Shown in pieces: positions 24,543-33,158 of a stretch of 64,000 nt of DNA (positions within the stretch are counted from its first letter, which is position 1; every line of letters starts with the position of its first letter). Origin of the DNA: Lachnospiraceae bacterium 3-1 (GTDB taxonomy: Bacteria > Bacillota > Clostridia > Lachnospirales > Lachnospiraceae); NCBI GenBank assembly GCA_000403255.2, contig KE159571.1, forward strand, positions 62,001-126,000, read 5' to 3'. Below the pieces are notes generated by a model. It was not told where the DNA came from and made no database searches. It saw only the letters and a list, made by a program, of their open reading frames with translations. Position numbers and translations under genes: made by a program.

Positions 24543-25085
24543 TTGACTATTGGCGAAAGGATTAAGAAAATCCGAAGACAACTAGATATGACCCAGTCAG
24601 AATTTGCAAGTCAAATTAAGTCTACACAAAACACTATTGCCAGATACGAAACAAATAACCGTACTCCTTCTTCACCAGTCATTGCATTAATCTGCCGAGA
24701 ATTTAATGTAGACGAAGAATGGCTTAAATATGGCAAAGGCGGTGACGAAAATATGTTTTTATCTACTAGCCGCTATGACGAAATTTCCAAATTTACACGC
24801 CAGCTTCTGGCTGACGAAGAAGATTCTTTTAAAAACAGGCTGATTGCTGTCCTTGCAGACTTAAGCCTGGAAGAGTGGGAGTTTCTGGAGAAACGTTTAA
24901 AACAGCTATTCGAGGGTACATATTCCACGGTTGACATACATAAAAACCCCATGGAAGCTCCATTGAATCCATATGTACAGAATAAAATAGATGCAGAAGT
25001 AAATGAATTTCGCCGGGAATTAGAACTTGAAGCAAGTCAGGTGGAAGAATTGTCAGTTTACGGAAACACAAAAAAGAACGCATAA
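24543..25085 (+). CDS. cI-like repressor (XRE family HTH)
   Basis: The 180-aa protein has an XRE helix-turn-helix at the N-terminus (GERIKKIRRQLDMTQSEFASQ, then TQNTIARYETNNRTP) and a helical C-terminal region. I use the TTG at 24543 because a GAGGTGA lies 5 bases before it. A GTG at 24534 is the alternative. It is divergent from the early operon and should bind the three 14-bp operators and keep prophage 1 silent. Confidence 0.85.
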   Translation: MTIGERIKKIRRQLDMTQSEFASQIKSTQNTIARYETNNRTPSSPVIALICREFNVDEEWLKYGKGGDENMFLSTSRYDEISKFTRQLLADEEDSFKNRLIAVLADLSLEEWEFLEKRLKQLFEGTYSTVDIHKNPMEAPLNPYVQNKIDAEVNEFRRELELEASQVEELSVYGNTKKNA

Positions 25086-25271
25086 AAAAGCACAAATAGG
25101 AATACATACATATGTCCAAAATATCGCACAACATACATTAACGAAATTTTTAATCATACAACAAAAATAGGGGGAATTATTGGATTCCAGGGATTATTCA
25201 GAAAAAGATAAAAAATTGCTTCTGTACATTGTTACATCACAACACACTTTAAGCGAAGGGAGTAATAACTT

Positions 25272-25946
25272 ATGAAAGCAAAAAAATTAATAAAAAATGG
25301 ATTAGTTCTATTTATTTCCGGCACAATCCTAATAACAGGATGCGCTTCAAATAATAACAGCAATCCCCCAAGCACAGAAGAAACATCCACAGAAGACGAG
25401 AAAAATCCCAAAGAAAAAAATGAAAAAGACACCCAAAAAGCTGATACAGAATCTGGTTCACAGACTACGCCTGAACCAACAGACAATAGCAAAACTGATT
25501 CACCAGAAACACCAGAACCAATAGACGATAGCAAAACTGATTCACCAGAAGAATTACAAATCTCTGGTTTATTCAAAGAAGTCTATCTTCCGTATGCAAC
25601 ACGTGAAAAACCTTTTATGTTTGAAGCAGTTAAAACATTTGTACAAAACCTAAATAGTTATACCGTAGAAATTACGGAGCCTACCCAAGAAGATATGGGT
25701 TCTATCAAACTTACTGATGAAAATGAAGACTATGTATATTTTGCTTTTTCGCCTACAGATTCCGGCATAGAAATGATAATATCACTAAGTTATTGCCAAG
25801 CCGCTACAAATTCAGAAGTTTCATTAAACAATTTTTCATCCGATTGCTCTCCTGAATATGATGTATTTAACACGCATATAATCGGTGAAACTGAACTCCA
25901 AGTAAGCAACCCTGACGAACAGAAAGCCTTTTTACTCCAGAAATAA
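25272..25946 (+). CDS. Secreted lipoprotein, 224 aa (possible lysogenic conversion gene)
   Basis: A signal peptide with a lipobox ends at ILITGC (lipid-modified Cys ~residue 24). Residues ~25-95 are a low-complexity Asp/Glu/Ser/Thr/Pro linker that contains a repeat of PEP(T/I)D(N/D)SKTDSPE. A globular domain follows (EVYLPYATREKPFMFEAVKTF). It lies between the repressor and the Abi gene, in the part of a prophage often expressed in lysogens. The function is unknown. Confidence 0.78.
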   Translation: MKAKKLIKNGLVLFISGTILITGCASNNNSNPPSTEETSTEDEKNPKEKNEKDTQKADTESGSQTTPEPTDNSKTDSPETPEPIDDSKTDSPEELQISGLFKEVYLPYATREKPFMFEAVKTFVQNLNSYTVEITEPTQEDMGSIKLTDENEDYVYFAFSPTDSGIEMIISLSYCQAATNSEVSLNNFSSDCSPEYDVFNTHIIGETELQVSNPDEQKAFLLQK

Positions 25947-26056
25947 TATTTATCTCTAAAAAATTTCATACTGCTTTAATACTCATTGCTCAGTATAAGC
26001 ACACTACTGAAAGTACTGAAATTTTCCACACTTTTATCCACATTTTTCAAAAAAGA

Positions 26057-26085
26057 TTGACACCAGAAAATTTTTATGCTATTAT
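26057..26085 (+). promoter_or_regulatory. Strong sigmaA promoter of the Abi-associated RNA
   Basis: A consensus TTGACA at 26057-26062 is followed after exactly 17 bp by TATTAT at 26080-26085. The predicted transcript starts at about 26091-26092, at the foot of the first RNA hairpin. Confidence 0.8.
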
Positions 26086-26090
26086 ACATT

Positions 26091-26159
26091 CATGTTAGAG
26101 ATATTGCATATATTAACATGGAACGTACTCCGGTGTCCTTCGGGCCCGGGGTCTTTTTA
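26091..26159 (+). ncRNA. Structured RNA in front of the Abi gene (abiF-RNA-like)
   Basis: The predicted transcript folds as two hairpins. The first is CATGTTA (26091-26097) with TAACATG (26114-26120), with an inner ATAT/ATAT pairing. The second is a GC-rich stem (ACTCCGG with CCGGGGT, 26127-26152) capped by a UUCG-type loop and followed by CTTTTTATT, which looks like an intrinsic terminator. A conserved RNA called the abiF motif is known next to abiF genes; I cannot check the match here. Confidence 0.65.
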
Positions 26160-26175
26160 TTGTACGGAGGATAAT

Positions 26176-27126
26176 ATGCGTGATAAAACCTTTAAAACAT
26201 ACAATGAAATGATTGACTTACTCATTTCCAGAGGAATTGATATTTCAACTTCTTCTTTAAAAAGTTACGCAAAAAAACGATTACAGCATGAAGGTTATTA
26301 CAATCTTATTAATGGATATAAAAATTTATTTTTATTACCCAAAACACATACATCTGATGAAGACAAATACAAACCTGGCACAACGCTAAATGAGATTTAT
26401 GCACTATATAATTTTGACCGAAAGTTAAGAAATATCTTCCTAAAAAATATTCTTATTATCGAAACGAATATCAAAAGCCTGGTATCATATACTTTTTCAG
26501 AAAAACATGGCCATAACAATTATTTAATTTACTCTAATTTTGATATGGCTAAAAGAGATTCAAATAAAAACATTACGTCCCTAATATCGGAGATACAACG
26601 GCAAATTGCAAATAGATATTCTGATCCTAGCATATCCCACTATTTAAAATCTCATGGGTATATTCCTCTATGGGTTTTAAATAATATACTTACATTGGGT
26701 ACTATCAGTAAATTTTATAGTTTAATGAAACAACAAGAACGGCAAGAAGTTTCAAAGATATTTCATGTCAGCGATGCTGAACTAGAATCTTTCCTCTTCT
26801 ATTTATCAAAGGTAAGAAATTTTTGTGCACACGGCAACCGTTTATATTGTTTTAAAAGTAAGAGCCCCATTGCCACAGTCGCTCTACATACAACACTAAA
26901 TATGGTTCAAAATGCCAGTGGGCAATATATACAAGGAAAAAATGATTTATTTGCAGTAATGATAATTTTTAAGCTACTGCTACCCAAGAATGTATTTCAT
27001 ATACTGGTCAAAAATGTAAATCATGAACTAGACATACTTAGGCAAAAACTAACAGTCTTATCAGAGAAAGATATTCTCAATGCAATGGGCTTTTCATCTG
27101 ATTGGAAAAACAAGATACTCCAATAA
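26176..27126 (+). CDS. Abi_2 family abortive infection protein (AbiF/AbiD-like, HEPN)
   Basis: The 316-aa protein begins MRDKTFKTYNEMIDLLISRGI and contains GYYNLINGYK, IYALYNFDRKLRN and the C-terminal motif KVRNFCAHGNRLY. R-N-x-x-A-H is the HEPN RNase signature (Rx4-6H). The family (PF07751) gives phage resistance in lactococci. The ATG at 26176 has a GGAGG site right after the terminator-like hairpin. It lies between the repressor and integrase of prophage 1, a usual place for a prophage-borne defence gene. The RNA upstream may control or inhibit it. Confidence 0.85.
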   Translation: MRDKTFKTYNEMIDLLISRGIDISTSSLKSYAKKRLQHEGYYNLINGYKNLFLLPKTHTSDEDKYKPGTTLNEIYALYNFDRKLRNIFLKNILIIETNIKSLVSYTFSEKHGHNNYLIYSNFDMAKRDSNKNITSLISEIQRQIANRYSDPSISHYLKSHGYIPLWVLNNILTLGTISKFYSLMKQQERQEVSKIFHVSDAELESFLFYLSKVRNFCAHGNRLYCFKSKSPIATVALHTTLNMVQNASGQYIQGKNDLFAVMIIFKLLLPKNVFHILVKNVNHELDILRQKLTVLSEKDILNAMGFSSDWKNKILQ

Positions 27127-27299
27127 CAATTTCCATAAAAAACCGCCCCAGGCACTACCAATGTCTGGAGCGGTCAGCATATCAACCAAGAAGGGGATTA
27201 AAGCTGATACGCCTACTCACATACATAGTGTATCATCCTCTTACACCCTTCGTCAAGATATGGTGTATTTTTTATACTTTTTTGAAGGAGGATAATACC

Positions 27300-28361
27300 A
27301 TGCCGAAACGTAAAAAAAGAATGAAACTCCCCAATAATTTTGGCAGTATTAAATATCTGGGCAAAGGAAGGCGTAGGCCATACGGCGTATACCCGCCAGT
27401 CACAGAATGGACATTCACGGGGCCTGTTTCCCCGAAAGCCCTTGCCTACACGGAAACATGGGAGGAAGGGTATGAAATATTGACAGCCTACAACATGGAA
27501 AAGGATGGAAAAATAAAGGTGAACCGTGGGACATTTATAGACCGCACCCCTACTTTTGCAGAAGTCTACGACATGTTCTACCAGGAAAAATATTACAGTT
27601 CCCCAAAAAAGCTTTCTAAAGCCAGCATGAGCTCCACAAAAGCCGCTTTCCAGAATTGTTTCTCCATACATAATATACAGTTCGGCCAGCTTAGGTATGA
27701 AGACCTGCAAAAAATTTTAAATAACTGTCCATTGAAACACTCTTCCCTAGAGCTTATCGTTAGCCTACTGCACCAGATGTATAAATACGCCATGAAATAT
27801 GAGATCGTTGATAAGGACTACTCAGCTTTCCTTTACATACCAAAAAATGATGATGATAATCACGGTGAAGCATTCACAGAAGATGAATTGAAAATTCTTT
27901 GGGAAAACAAAAAAGACCCTGTAATCAGCATGATCCTTATTATGTGTTACAGCGGTTTCCGTATTGCAGCTTTTACGGATATTGAGACAAACCTTAATGG
28001 CCAATATTTTAAAGGCGGCGTAAAAACAAAGTCCAGCAAGGAACGCACTGTCCCGATCCACTCCTCAATTTACCCCCTTGTATTAAACCGCTTTGATGGA
28101 AGCAGGAACCTTCTTGCATCTAGTACAAGCCGCTTCCGGTTGCAAATGTACTCCGCTTTAGAAAAAGTTGGAATCAAAAGACATACTCCCCATGACTGCC
28201 GCCATACATTTTCCATGCTCTGCGAAAAATACAAAGTCAACGAAAACGACAGGAAGCGAATGCTTGGGCATTCTTTCGGCGGCGATATTACCAACGGGAT
28301 ATACGGCCACCGGGAGATCGAAGACCTTCGGATGGAAATTGAAAAGATAAAAGCACCATGA
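27300..28361 (+). CDS. Tyrosine recombinase (prophage 1 integrase)
   Basis: This 353-aa protein has the tyrosine recombinase catalytic set in the C-terminal half: Arg in CYSGFRIAAF, HDCRHTF (HxxR), LGHSF (His), and Tyr in NGIYGHRE. The N-terminal region is basic with a SAM-like core-binding domain. An ATG at 27300 has GGAGG; the longer frame to 27102 overlaps the Abi gene. It sits at the right end of prophage 1 and would integrate and excise the element. Confidence 0.92.
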   Translation: MPKRKKRMKLPNNFGSIKYLGKGRRRPYGVYPPVTEWTFTGPVSPKALAYTETWEEGYEILTAYNMEKDGKIKVNRGTFIDRTPTFAEVYDMFYQEKYYSSPKKLSKASMSSTKAAFQNCFSIHNIQFGQLRYEDLQKILNNCPLKHSSLELIVSLLHQMYKYAMKYEIVDKDYSAFLYIPKNDDDNHGEAFTEDELKILWENKKDPVISMILIMCYSGFRIAAFTDIETNLNGQYFKGGVKTKSSKERTVPIHSSIYPLVLNRFDGSRNLLASSTSRFRLQMYSALEKVGIKRHTPHDCRHTFSMLCEKYKVNENDRKRMLGHSFGGDITNGIYGHREIEDLRMEIEKIKAP

Positions 28362-28662
28362 CTTTTTGTTGCTAATTTGTTGCTAATTAACACCGTTTTT
28401 GCTGTTTTTCAACAATCATAAATCACCTTTTTAATCTTCCGTAAACACCGTATTTTCAAGGCTTTCCAGCTAAAACCGCGCCTTTTCACAATAATCCTGA
28501 TTTTAAGATATTCTTAAATCAATAACAAAATCCCCTCATCTCCTGCCTAATCTCATATTATCATCCCCAAAAATTTTTTCAAGCATTTTTAACTTTTTTA
28601 TAAATATACACTGACCGCATATGTATAAGTATTTCAAATCCTAAATTTTTAAGTTTACCTTC
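28362..28662. other. Right end of prophage 1: AT-rich junction with candidate att region
   Basis: No gene is seen in these 301 bases. Directly after the integrase stop is a tandem GTTGCTAATT repeat (28370-28391). The rest is AT-rich non-coding DNA up to the 3' end of the tailocin lysin. attR should lie here, but the left end of the prophage is outside the window so its core cannot be defined. I saw no tRNA gene. Confidence 0.5.
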
Positions 28663-29733
28663 TCAAAGCACCCCCAGCAAAGACTTCCACATTTTATTTT
28701 TAGCAGTAACAGTCCCATCTGGACTTCTATATTTCAGGACATTTTTCTGATACAGGTTCACTGCTGCTTCCATGCCTTTTCCAAAGCAGGGCGGCTCCCC
28801 TTTGTCAGCCTCAATTTCCCCTGTATAATATCCAAGAGCTTTCAGCCTTCGTTCTAAAGGCGTTACCACGCTATGATGTTTGTGATTGTTTCTAGATACC
28901 GTTACAGTATTTCCGACGGTTTCATCTCCGGCAATGCCGTCTGGATGAGAACCAGTGGCTTTTTGCACCTCAAGGATAAACTGTTTTTGCGTGTAGGCGG
29001 AATCCTGCTCCTGGCCTGCTTCATTTTCTTCCTCTTTTCCTCCAGAATGAATCACCTTTCCCTTTTCGTCATAAACATTCTGACCTGGCTTGCAGTCCGC
29101 AATGGCAAAGTCTTTCCTATGGTAAGCCCCAGTCTGATTCTGGCAGATGCCATTTTTCCATCCAGTTCCGACACGATACCAGATTTCCTTTTTCTTATCT
29201 TCCTCTGGCTGCACAGGTTCCTTATTTTCGGTCTGCTCTTTTACAGGCTGTCCAATCTGCTGTTTAAAATCTTCCCATAATGCTGGATCATCCATCATTC
29301 TACGCGGACAGTATTTCCCCTTTGCATCAAAATGTCGGATCACTCTCTCTGCCGGGGTTCCGGTTTCTTTTATCAAATATTTTACCAGAGCAATGGCATT
29401 CTGGCGAGCCTTTCTATAATTCCCATCCTCATTTACACAAATTTCAATGTTGATGGTATTACGGTTGTTTGCATCATGAATGGCATGATTTCCACCATAT
29501 TCACGACCGACAGAATATGTGCCATCTTTATGCTCCGCTGCCTGGAAAATTCCGTCTGATCCTGCATAATACTGAACAGATGTGCTTAAATGTCCAAGGA
29601 ACTGCGCCTCGGCATGACGCCTGGCTCCCGCTCCTTTTGCAAAATTGTCCGTCTCATGAATGACAATATATTTCACATTATTTTTTCCTGCATATGTATT
29701 TTTTGATGAAATGTATTCTTTATTGATCTCCAT
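28663..29733 (-). CDS. Endolysin: N-acetylmuramoyl-L-alanine amidase with peptidoglycan-binding domain
   Basis: The 356-aa protein has an Amidase_2 domain (residues ~10-165) with zinc ligands in KYIVIHETDN and RHFDAKGKYCP. A linker with acidic repeats follows, then a small cell-wall domain (residues ~195-240) and a C-terminal PG_binding-like repeat (LERRLKALGYYTGEI). The ATG at 29733 follows GAGAGGG; the longer frame to 29853 lacks a site. It cuts the stem peptide from the glycan and releases tail particles by lysis. Confidence 0.9.
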   Translation of the reverse strand: MEINKEYISSKNTYAGKNNVKYIVIHETDNFAKGAGARRHAEAQFLGHLSTSVQYYAGSDGIFQAAEHKDGTYSVGREYGGNHAIHDANNRNTINIEICVNEDGNYRKARQNAIALVKYLIKETGTPAERVIRHFDAKGKYCPRRMMDDPALWEDFKQQIGQPVKEQTENKEPVQPEEDKKKEIWYRVGTGWKNGICQNQTGAYHRKDFAIADCKPGQNVYDEKGKVIHSGGKEEENEAGQEQDSAYTQKQFILEVQKATGSHPDGIAGDETVGNTVTVSRNNHKHHSVVTPLERRLKALGYYTGEIEADKGEPPCFGKGMEAAVNLYQKNVLKYRSPDGTVTAKNKMWKSLLGVL

Positions 29734-29759
29734 AAGATTTCCCTCTCTTTCTGATATCA

Positions 29760-29966
29760 TTATTTTTCTTTCGGCACTTCTGGCAATCCTGCCAGTGACG
29801 TGAGCATTGACACCACTCCTGACAATGCTGCCGTTCCAAGGATTACTTTCCAATCAACGGCCTCAATGGTTGCTGCTGCCGGGATTAATGCCACGGCATT
29901 TTGCGCCATGGTCTTTACCGCCCGGATTCCCGCTGCTTTCATCCACCTTTTCGCTTTTTCACTCAT
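29760..29966 (-). CDS. Holin (r1t-like), 68 aa
   Basis: A short protein with two hydrophobic helices (ALIPAAATIEAVDWKVILG and SGVVSMLTSLAGLP), which is the r1t/phi-type holin pattern. The ATG at 29966 follows GAGAGGAATG. It lies just before the lysin gene. It would form membrane holes that free the lysin. Confidence 0.82.
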   Translation of the reverse strand: MSEKAKRWMKAAGIRAVKTMAQNAVALIPAAATIEAVDWKVILGTAALSGVVSMLTSLAGLPEVPKEK

Positions 29967-29970
29967 ACAT

Positions 29971-30312
29971 TCATTCCTCTCTTTCTTTTGACTCTTCCGG
30001 CATGTCCAGAAGTGTGTGATAAAGTTTCGTTGCCACATCATTTCCTCCAAGGTTATGATAGGATTCATAAACCTTTTTCATGGATTCTTTTGCATAAATT
30101 GGACAGTACTCCCTGTCCTGGTACTTATTGTAATTCTGCACAATGCTTTCCCGGAGCAGGCTTTGCACGCCCTCCGCAATGGCCGCGCTTTTGTGCTGTT
30201 CATCTTTGAGCCGTTTCTTCATATCCCTATACAGACATCCGAGAACAAATGTTACAATAGCAAACAGCCATTCCATCCAGTTTTTCAAAATAAAATCCCA
30301 CACTGCATTCAT
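29971..30312 (-). CDS. Single-pass membrane protein of the lysis cassette, 113 aa
   Basis: One N-terminal membrane helix (WMEWLFAIVTFVLGCLY) is followed by a charged coiled-coil-like region and a helical C-terminus (KESMKKVYESYHNLGGND). Proteins of this size and shape sit before holins in many Clostridia phages. The role could be a second holin component or spanin-like anchoring. It starts after a GAGGTG site and follows a terminator-like hairpin. Confidence 0.65.
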   Translation of the reverse strand: MNAVWDFILKNWMEWLFAIVTFVLGCLYRDMKKRLKDEQHKSAAIAEGVQSLLRESIVQNYNKYQDREYCPIYAKESMKKVYESYHNLGGNDVATKLYHTLLDMPEESKEREE

Positions 30313-30330
30313 TCACCTCCCTTTTTTTTG

Positions 30331-30374
30331 CATAAGAAAAACACTCAAAGAATCACCTTTGAGTGCTTTTGATT
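30331..30374 (-). terminator. Terminator between the tail fibre region and lysis genes
   Basis: The perfect arms CACTCAAAG and CTTTGAGTG have a 6-base loop. On the minus strand a TTTTTCTTAT run follows; on the plus strand CTTTTGATT follows. It would act in both directions. It lies upstream of the lysis cassette, so either read-through or a separate promoter must feed holin and lysin. Confidence 0.75.
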
Positions 30375-30670
30375 AGGCAAAATATTGAATTCAACTATCT
30401 AAGGTCAAGAATAAGAGGAAAAACCCATTTTACATGCTAACTGTGTAACGCCCTTCTTGGGACTTCCTTCTTTTCTACGCTCATTGTCTGAAGCTCTTTA
30501 AAGTCAATTCCTCTGAAAACATTTTTTCATGTAATTGACGGAATATTCTAAAAATAAAAGAATTTTTACATTTTTTTCTGTTTATAATTTAGACATATTT
30601 TGTTCTTCTATGTTTGATACCTCTTACTTTAATTTCACCAAACTTTCCCATCTTTTCCTGTTTTTTATAA
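30375..30670. other. Stretch without gene
   Basis: About 300 bases of AT-rich DNA with no supported frame on either strand. It separates the terminator from the inverted fibre fragment. I see no clear promoter or repeat. It may be decayed fibre-gene DNA. Confidence 0.5.
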
Positions 30671-31060
30671 ATTTATATTGATTCTTCTGTAAATCCTATT
30701 TTTTTCCCTTATCGTAAGCTAAACACCGGAATACAGTATCAGGATATTTCAAATGAAATCACGGTAATAGAGGCAGGGACTGCACCAGCACCACTTGGAT
30801 ACATTGAAAATGGTTCATTGATAATATACGCATACATACCGACAGGGACAAAAAATAGAAACGGTAATTTGTTTAAGCTACCAGAAAAATATGCGCCACG
30901 CTGTAATGTCTGTGGCAGCATTGGTTATGGCAGTATCTCTGATATCGGAAAAGTGATAAATGTTGGTGCTACCACCACGGGGGTGGTAGGGTTTTACATT
31001 AAGGAAGAACTAAATTATGCAGTGCCATTTACTATACAATACCCATTGAAACAAGGCTAA
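30671..31060 (+). pseudogene. Inverted tail fibre tip fragment (no start)
   Basis: A plus-strand frame open for 129 codons lacks any good start and encodes a fibre-tip-like sequence (ITVIEAGTAPAPLGYIENG; LIIYAYIPTGTKNRNG; PFTIQYPLKQG at its end). It lies in the reverse orientation right behind the current fibre gene. The composition resembles C-terminal receptor-binding domains of Firmicutes phage tails. It may be a discarded or silent fibre cassette. No recombinase or clear inverted repeats were found. Confidence 0.65.
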
Positions 31061-31198
31061 ATTGATTCGTCTGCCCAGTCAGTAGTCAGGGACCGAGATA
31101 CTTTACTATAATGCTATTGTCTTTAGATGATATATATATATATCTGTAGCTTTATACATGGTGCAGCATACAAAATTATTAATTTGCTATAATAAAAC

Positions 31199-32611
31199 TC
31201 ATCCATTACTATTTTCAAGCTTCGTAATTCTTTCTTCCTGCATTTGAAGGAGCTTAATGATATACGGAGCAAATTTGGAATAGTCAATACCAAAGAGTTT
31301 ACGTTGCCCTGTTACGCTGTCTTCTTGATACGAGCAAATTTCTGGAAAAAATTCTTCAACATCTTCTGCAATAAAACCAGATTGATTTTTTTCACCGCTG
31401 ATATAATCAAAACGTTTTGGGACAAGTTTTAAAAGTTTAGCGGCGTCTTTCGGGGCTACATCTGAAAAATTTTCTTTATAGCGTTTTGAACTTTGTTGCG
31501 AGAATGAAGAAGCATACACAGGTGCCCAACCTATAGATGTTCTGTCATGCACGTAAAAGCCACCTGTAGACACTCCAACATTTCCACTAGCAGAGTCGAT
31601 ACTCACATCGCCTTTTGTCCGGTATCCATTTCTAAAAATATACGCATCTGCACCGAAATTTACAGCATATGCACCAACATCAACATAATTTTGGACTGTT
31701 ATTTTTCCTGTCACTGTTCCCCCCGTTAAGGGTAGGTAAGAGTGGCTATGGTTTGCAGCTGCTTTTCCGTTCCAATTGCTCTTTTCTGTGTCCGTTACAA
31801 AACGATGGGTAGCATCCTGGTTAATTATATTTGCTGCGTGACTTGTAGGATGTGTGTAATTATTTGCATTGGTTGCAATTCCATCCAGTTTTCTTTTATC
31901 AGATGCAGACATCATACCATTTGTAGAGGATGTTGCTACGGACGAATTATCTTTCATTCCGGTGTTTAGTGCACTAAGTGCCCCCGTAATTGTCCCATCC
32001 CCCAGCTTTGAAATATCCGTTGAACCTAACATTTTTTTCAAATACCGAAGATTTTTTATCCCCAGTGAAATTTTCCTCCACAAGCTACTATGCTTTTCGT
32101 TAGATTGCACCGGATCTATATCAACCCATTCCGTTGGATTTTCCATATCTCCACTTTGAAAGGTTACTATATTGTTTTTTGTATCTCCATCCGTACAAAG
32201 CAATTCTCTCCAGTTACACCATTCACCATCCGCAAACAAACGTTCAAATATCCTGACACCATCCTCACCATATACAATAGCCCTCTGGCTTCTCTCACTA
32301 GCAGTCTGATTGTCTAATGTAGCATTTGTTTCAAGTGTAAAACAATAATCATTCTGTGATTCGTACGGCAAAACCCCCTGAAGATCTTTTGCCTGACACC
32401 AGCACACACTACTGGTTTGTGGAAGACCATTTTCCCCTAACATGTCAATATTACCTTTGAAGGCTCCAATCCCCAGATTATCTTGCTTTTCTTCGTCCAT
32501 TTCTTTTATATCTTCATCAATCATTTCCATTGCCTGGTTATACTGATTAATATCATAAAAATCATCTTCTCCAGGTTTTGGATATCCATAGTTCATTGTT
32601 TCAGTCGCCAT
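31199..32611 (-). CDS. Tail fibre with C-terminal S74 intramolecular chaperone
   Basis: The 470-aa protein starts METMNYGYPKPGEDDFYDI-like, has a fibre linker with LPLTGGTVTGKITV near residue 300, and ends in a Peptidase_S74 domain (SSKRYKENFSDVAPKDAA; GFIAEDVEEFFPEI; coiled coil QMQEERITKLENS). S74 domains trimerise the fibre and cut themselves off. It is the target-binding fibre of the tail particle. It overlaps the baseplate gene by 11 bp and is the last gene of the tail operon. Confidence 0.88.
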   Translation of the reverse strand: MATETMNYGYPKPGEDDFYDINQYNQAMEMIDEDIKEMDEEKQDNLGIGAFKGNIDMLGENGLPQTSSVCWCQAKDLQGVLPYESQNDYCFTLETNATLDNQTASERSQRAIVYGEDGVRIFERLFADGEWCNWRELLCTDGDTKNNIVTFQSGDMENPTEWVDIDPVQSNEKHSSLWRKISLGIKNLRYLKKMLGSTDISKLGDGTITGALSALNTGMKDNSSVATSSTNGMMSASDKRKLDGIATNANNYTHPTSHAANIINQDATHRFVTDTEKSNWNGKAAANHSHSYLPLTGGTVTGKITVQNYVDVGAYAVNFGADAYIFRNGYRTKGDVSIDSASGNVGVSTGGFYVHDRTSIGWAPVYASSFSQQSSKRYKENFSDVAPKDAAKLLKLVPKRFDYISGEKNQSGFIAEDVEEFFPEICSYQEDSVTGQRKLFGIDYSKFAPYIIKLLQMQEERITKLENSNG

Positions 32612-33158
32612 TCACTAACACCTCGTTTCTTATTTGATTCTGTGTATACATTGCAAGCTGCCGATTGGTAAATTTCCCAAGGGTACTGTGCTGATTGTAG
32701 AGCAAAGATAAATCAACTATCATATTTGCCGGAATCACTTCATTCAGCATCTCCTCCACCATTCTATAATTTTTCTTGCTTGTAAGTGCAACCCGCACAA
32801 ACACCCGGTATTCTTCGTTCAGCGCTTCCAGGATGTATCCATCTTTTCCGCATAAATTTTCCAATTTTTCTTTTAAAGTGAAAACCGTATACGGAATGGT
32901 ATTATTCCATCGGGAAAGGACACGGAACTTCCGGTTTTCCAATGTATCATCATCCAACGCTGTCACTCCCAGCATAATCTCATACTTTTTTATTCCCTGC
33001 TCATCCGCCGATAGAATGAATTGGTTATTTTTAAACACTTCTGTGATATCTTCAAGGGCTTGTATTTCTACCTGCTGTACCGCCATTATTTTCTCAAGTT
33101 CCTGGTAACCATGCAAGTATTCTGGAAGATACGAAATTAAATCCACTTCTCTTATCAT
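32601..33158 (-). CDS. Baseplate protein (XkdU-like, DUF2313)
   Basis: This 185-aa protein opens MIREVDLISYLPEYLHGYQELEKIM and holds the block GVTALDDDTLENRKFRVLSRW, typical of XkdU-like proteins. It links baseplate wedge and fibre. It overlaps baseplate J upstream by 4 bp. Confidence 0.85.
   Translation of the reverse strand: MIREVDLISYLPEYLHGYQELEKIMAVQQVEIQALEDITEVFKNNQFILSADEQGIKKYEIMLGVTALDDDTLENRKFRVLSRWNNTIPYTVFTLKEKLENLCGKDGYILEALNEEYRVFVRVALTSKKNYRMVEEMLNEVIPANMIVDLSLLYNQHSTLGKFTNRQLAMYTQNQIRNEVLVNGD

Noticed and set aside
25430-25550. CRISPR-like repeat
   Set aside because: The repeated DNA is the codon-level repeat of the lipoprotein linker. No CRISPR array was found in the window.
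28362-28662. tRNA gene as integration site
   Set aside because: No cloverleaf or CCA-like end was seen near the integrase.
30671-32611. Active fibre inversion switch
   Set aside because: The orphan tip suggests it, but I found no inverted repeats at matching points and no invertase gene in the window. I keep only the silent-fragment finding.
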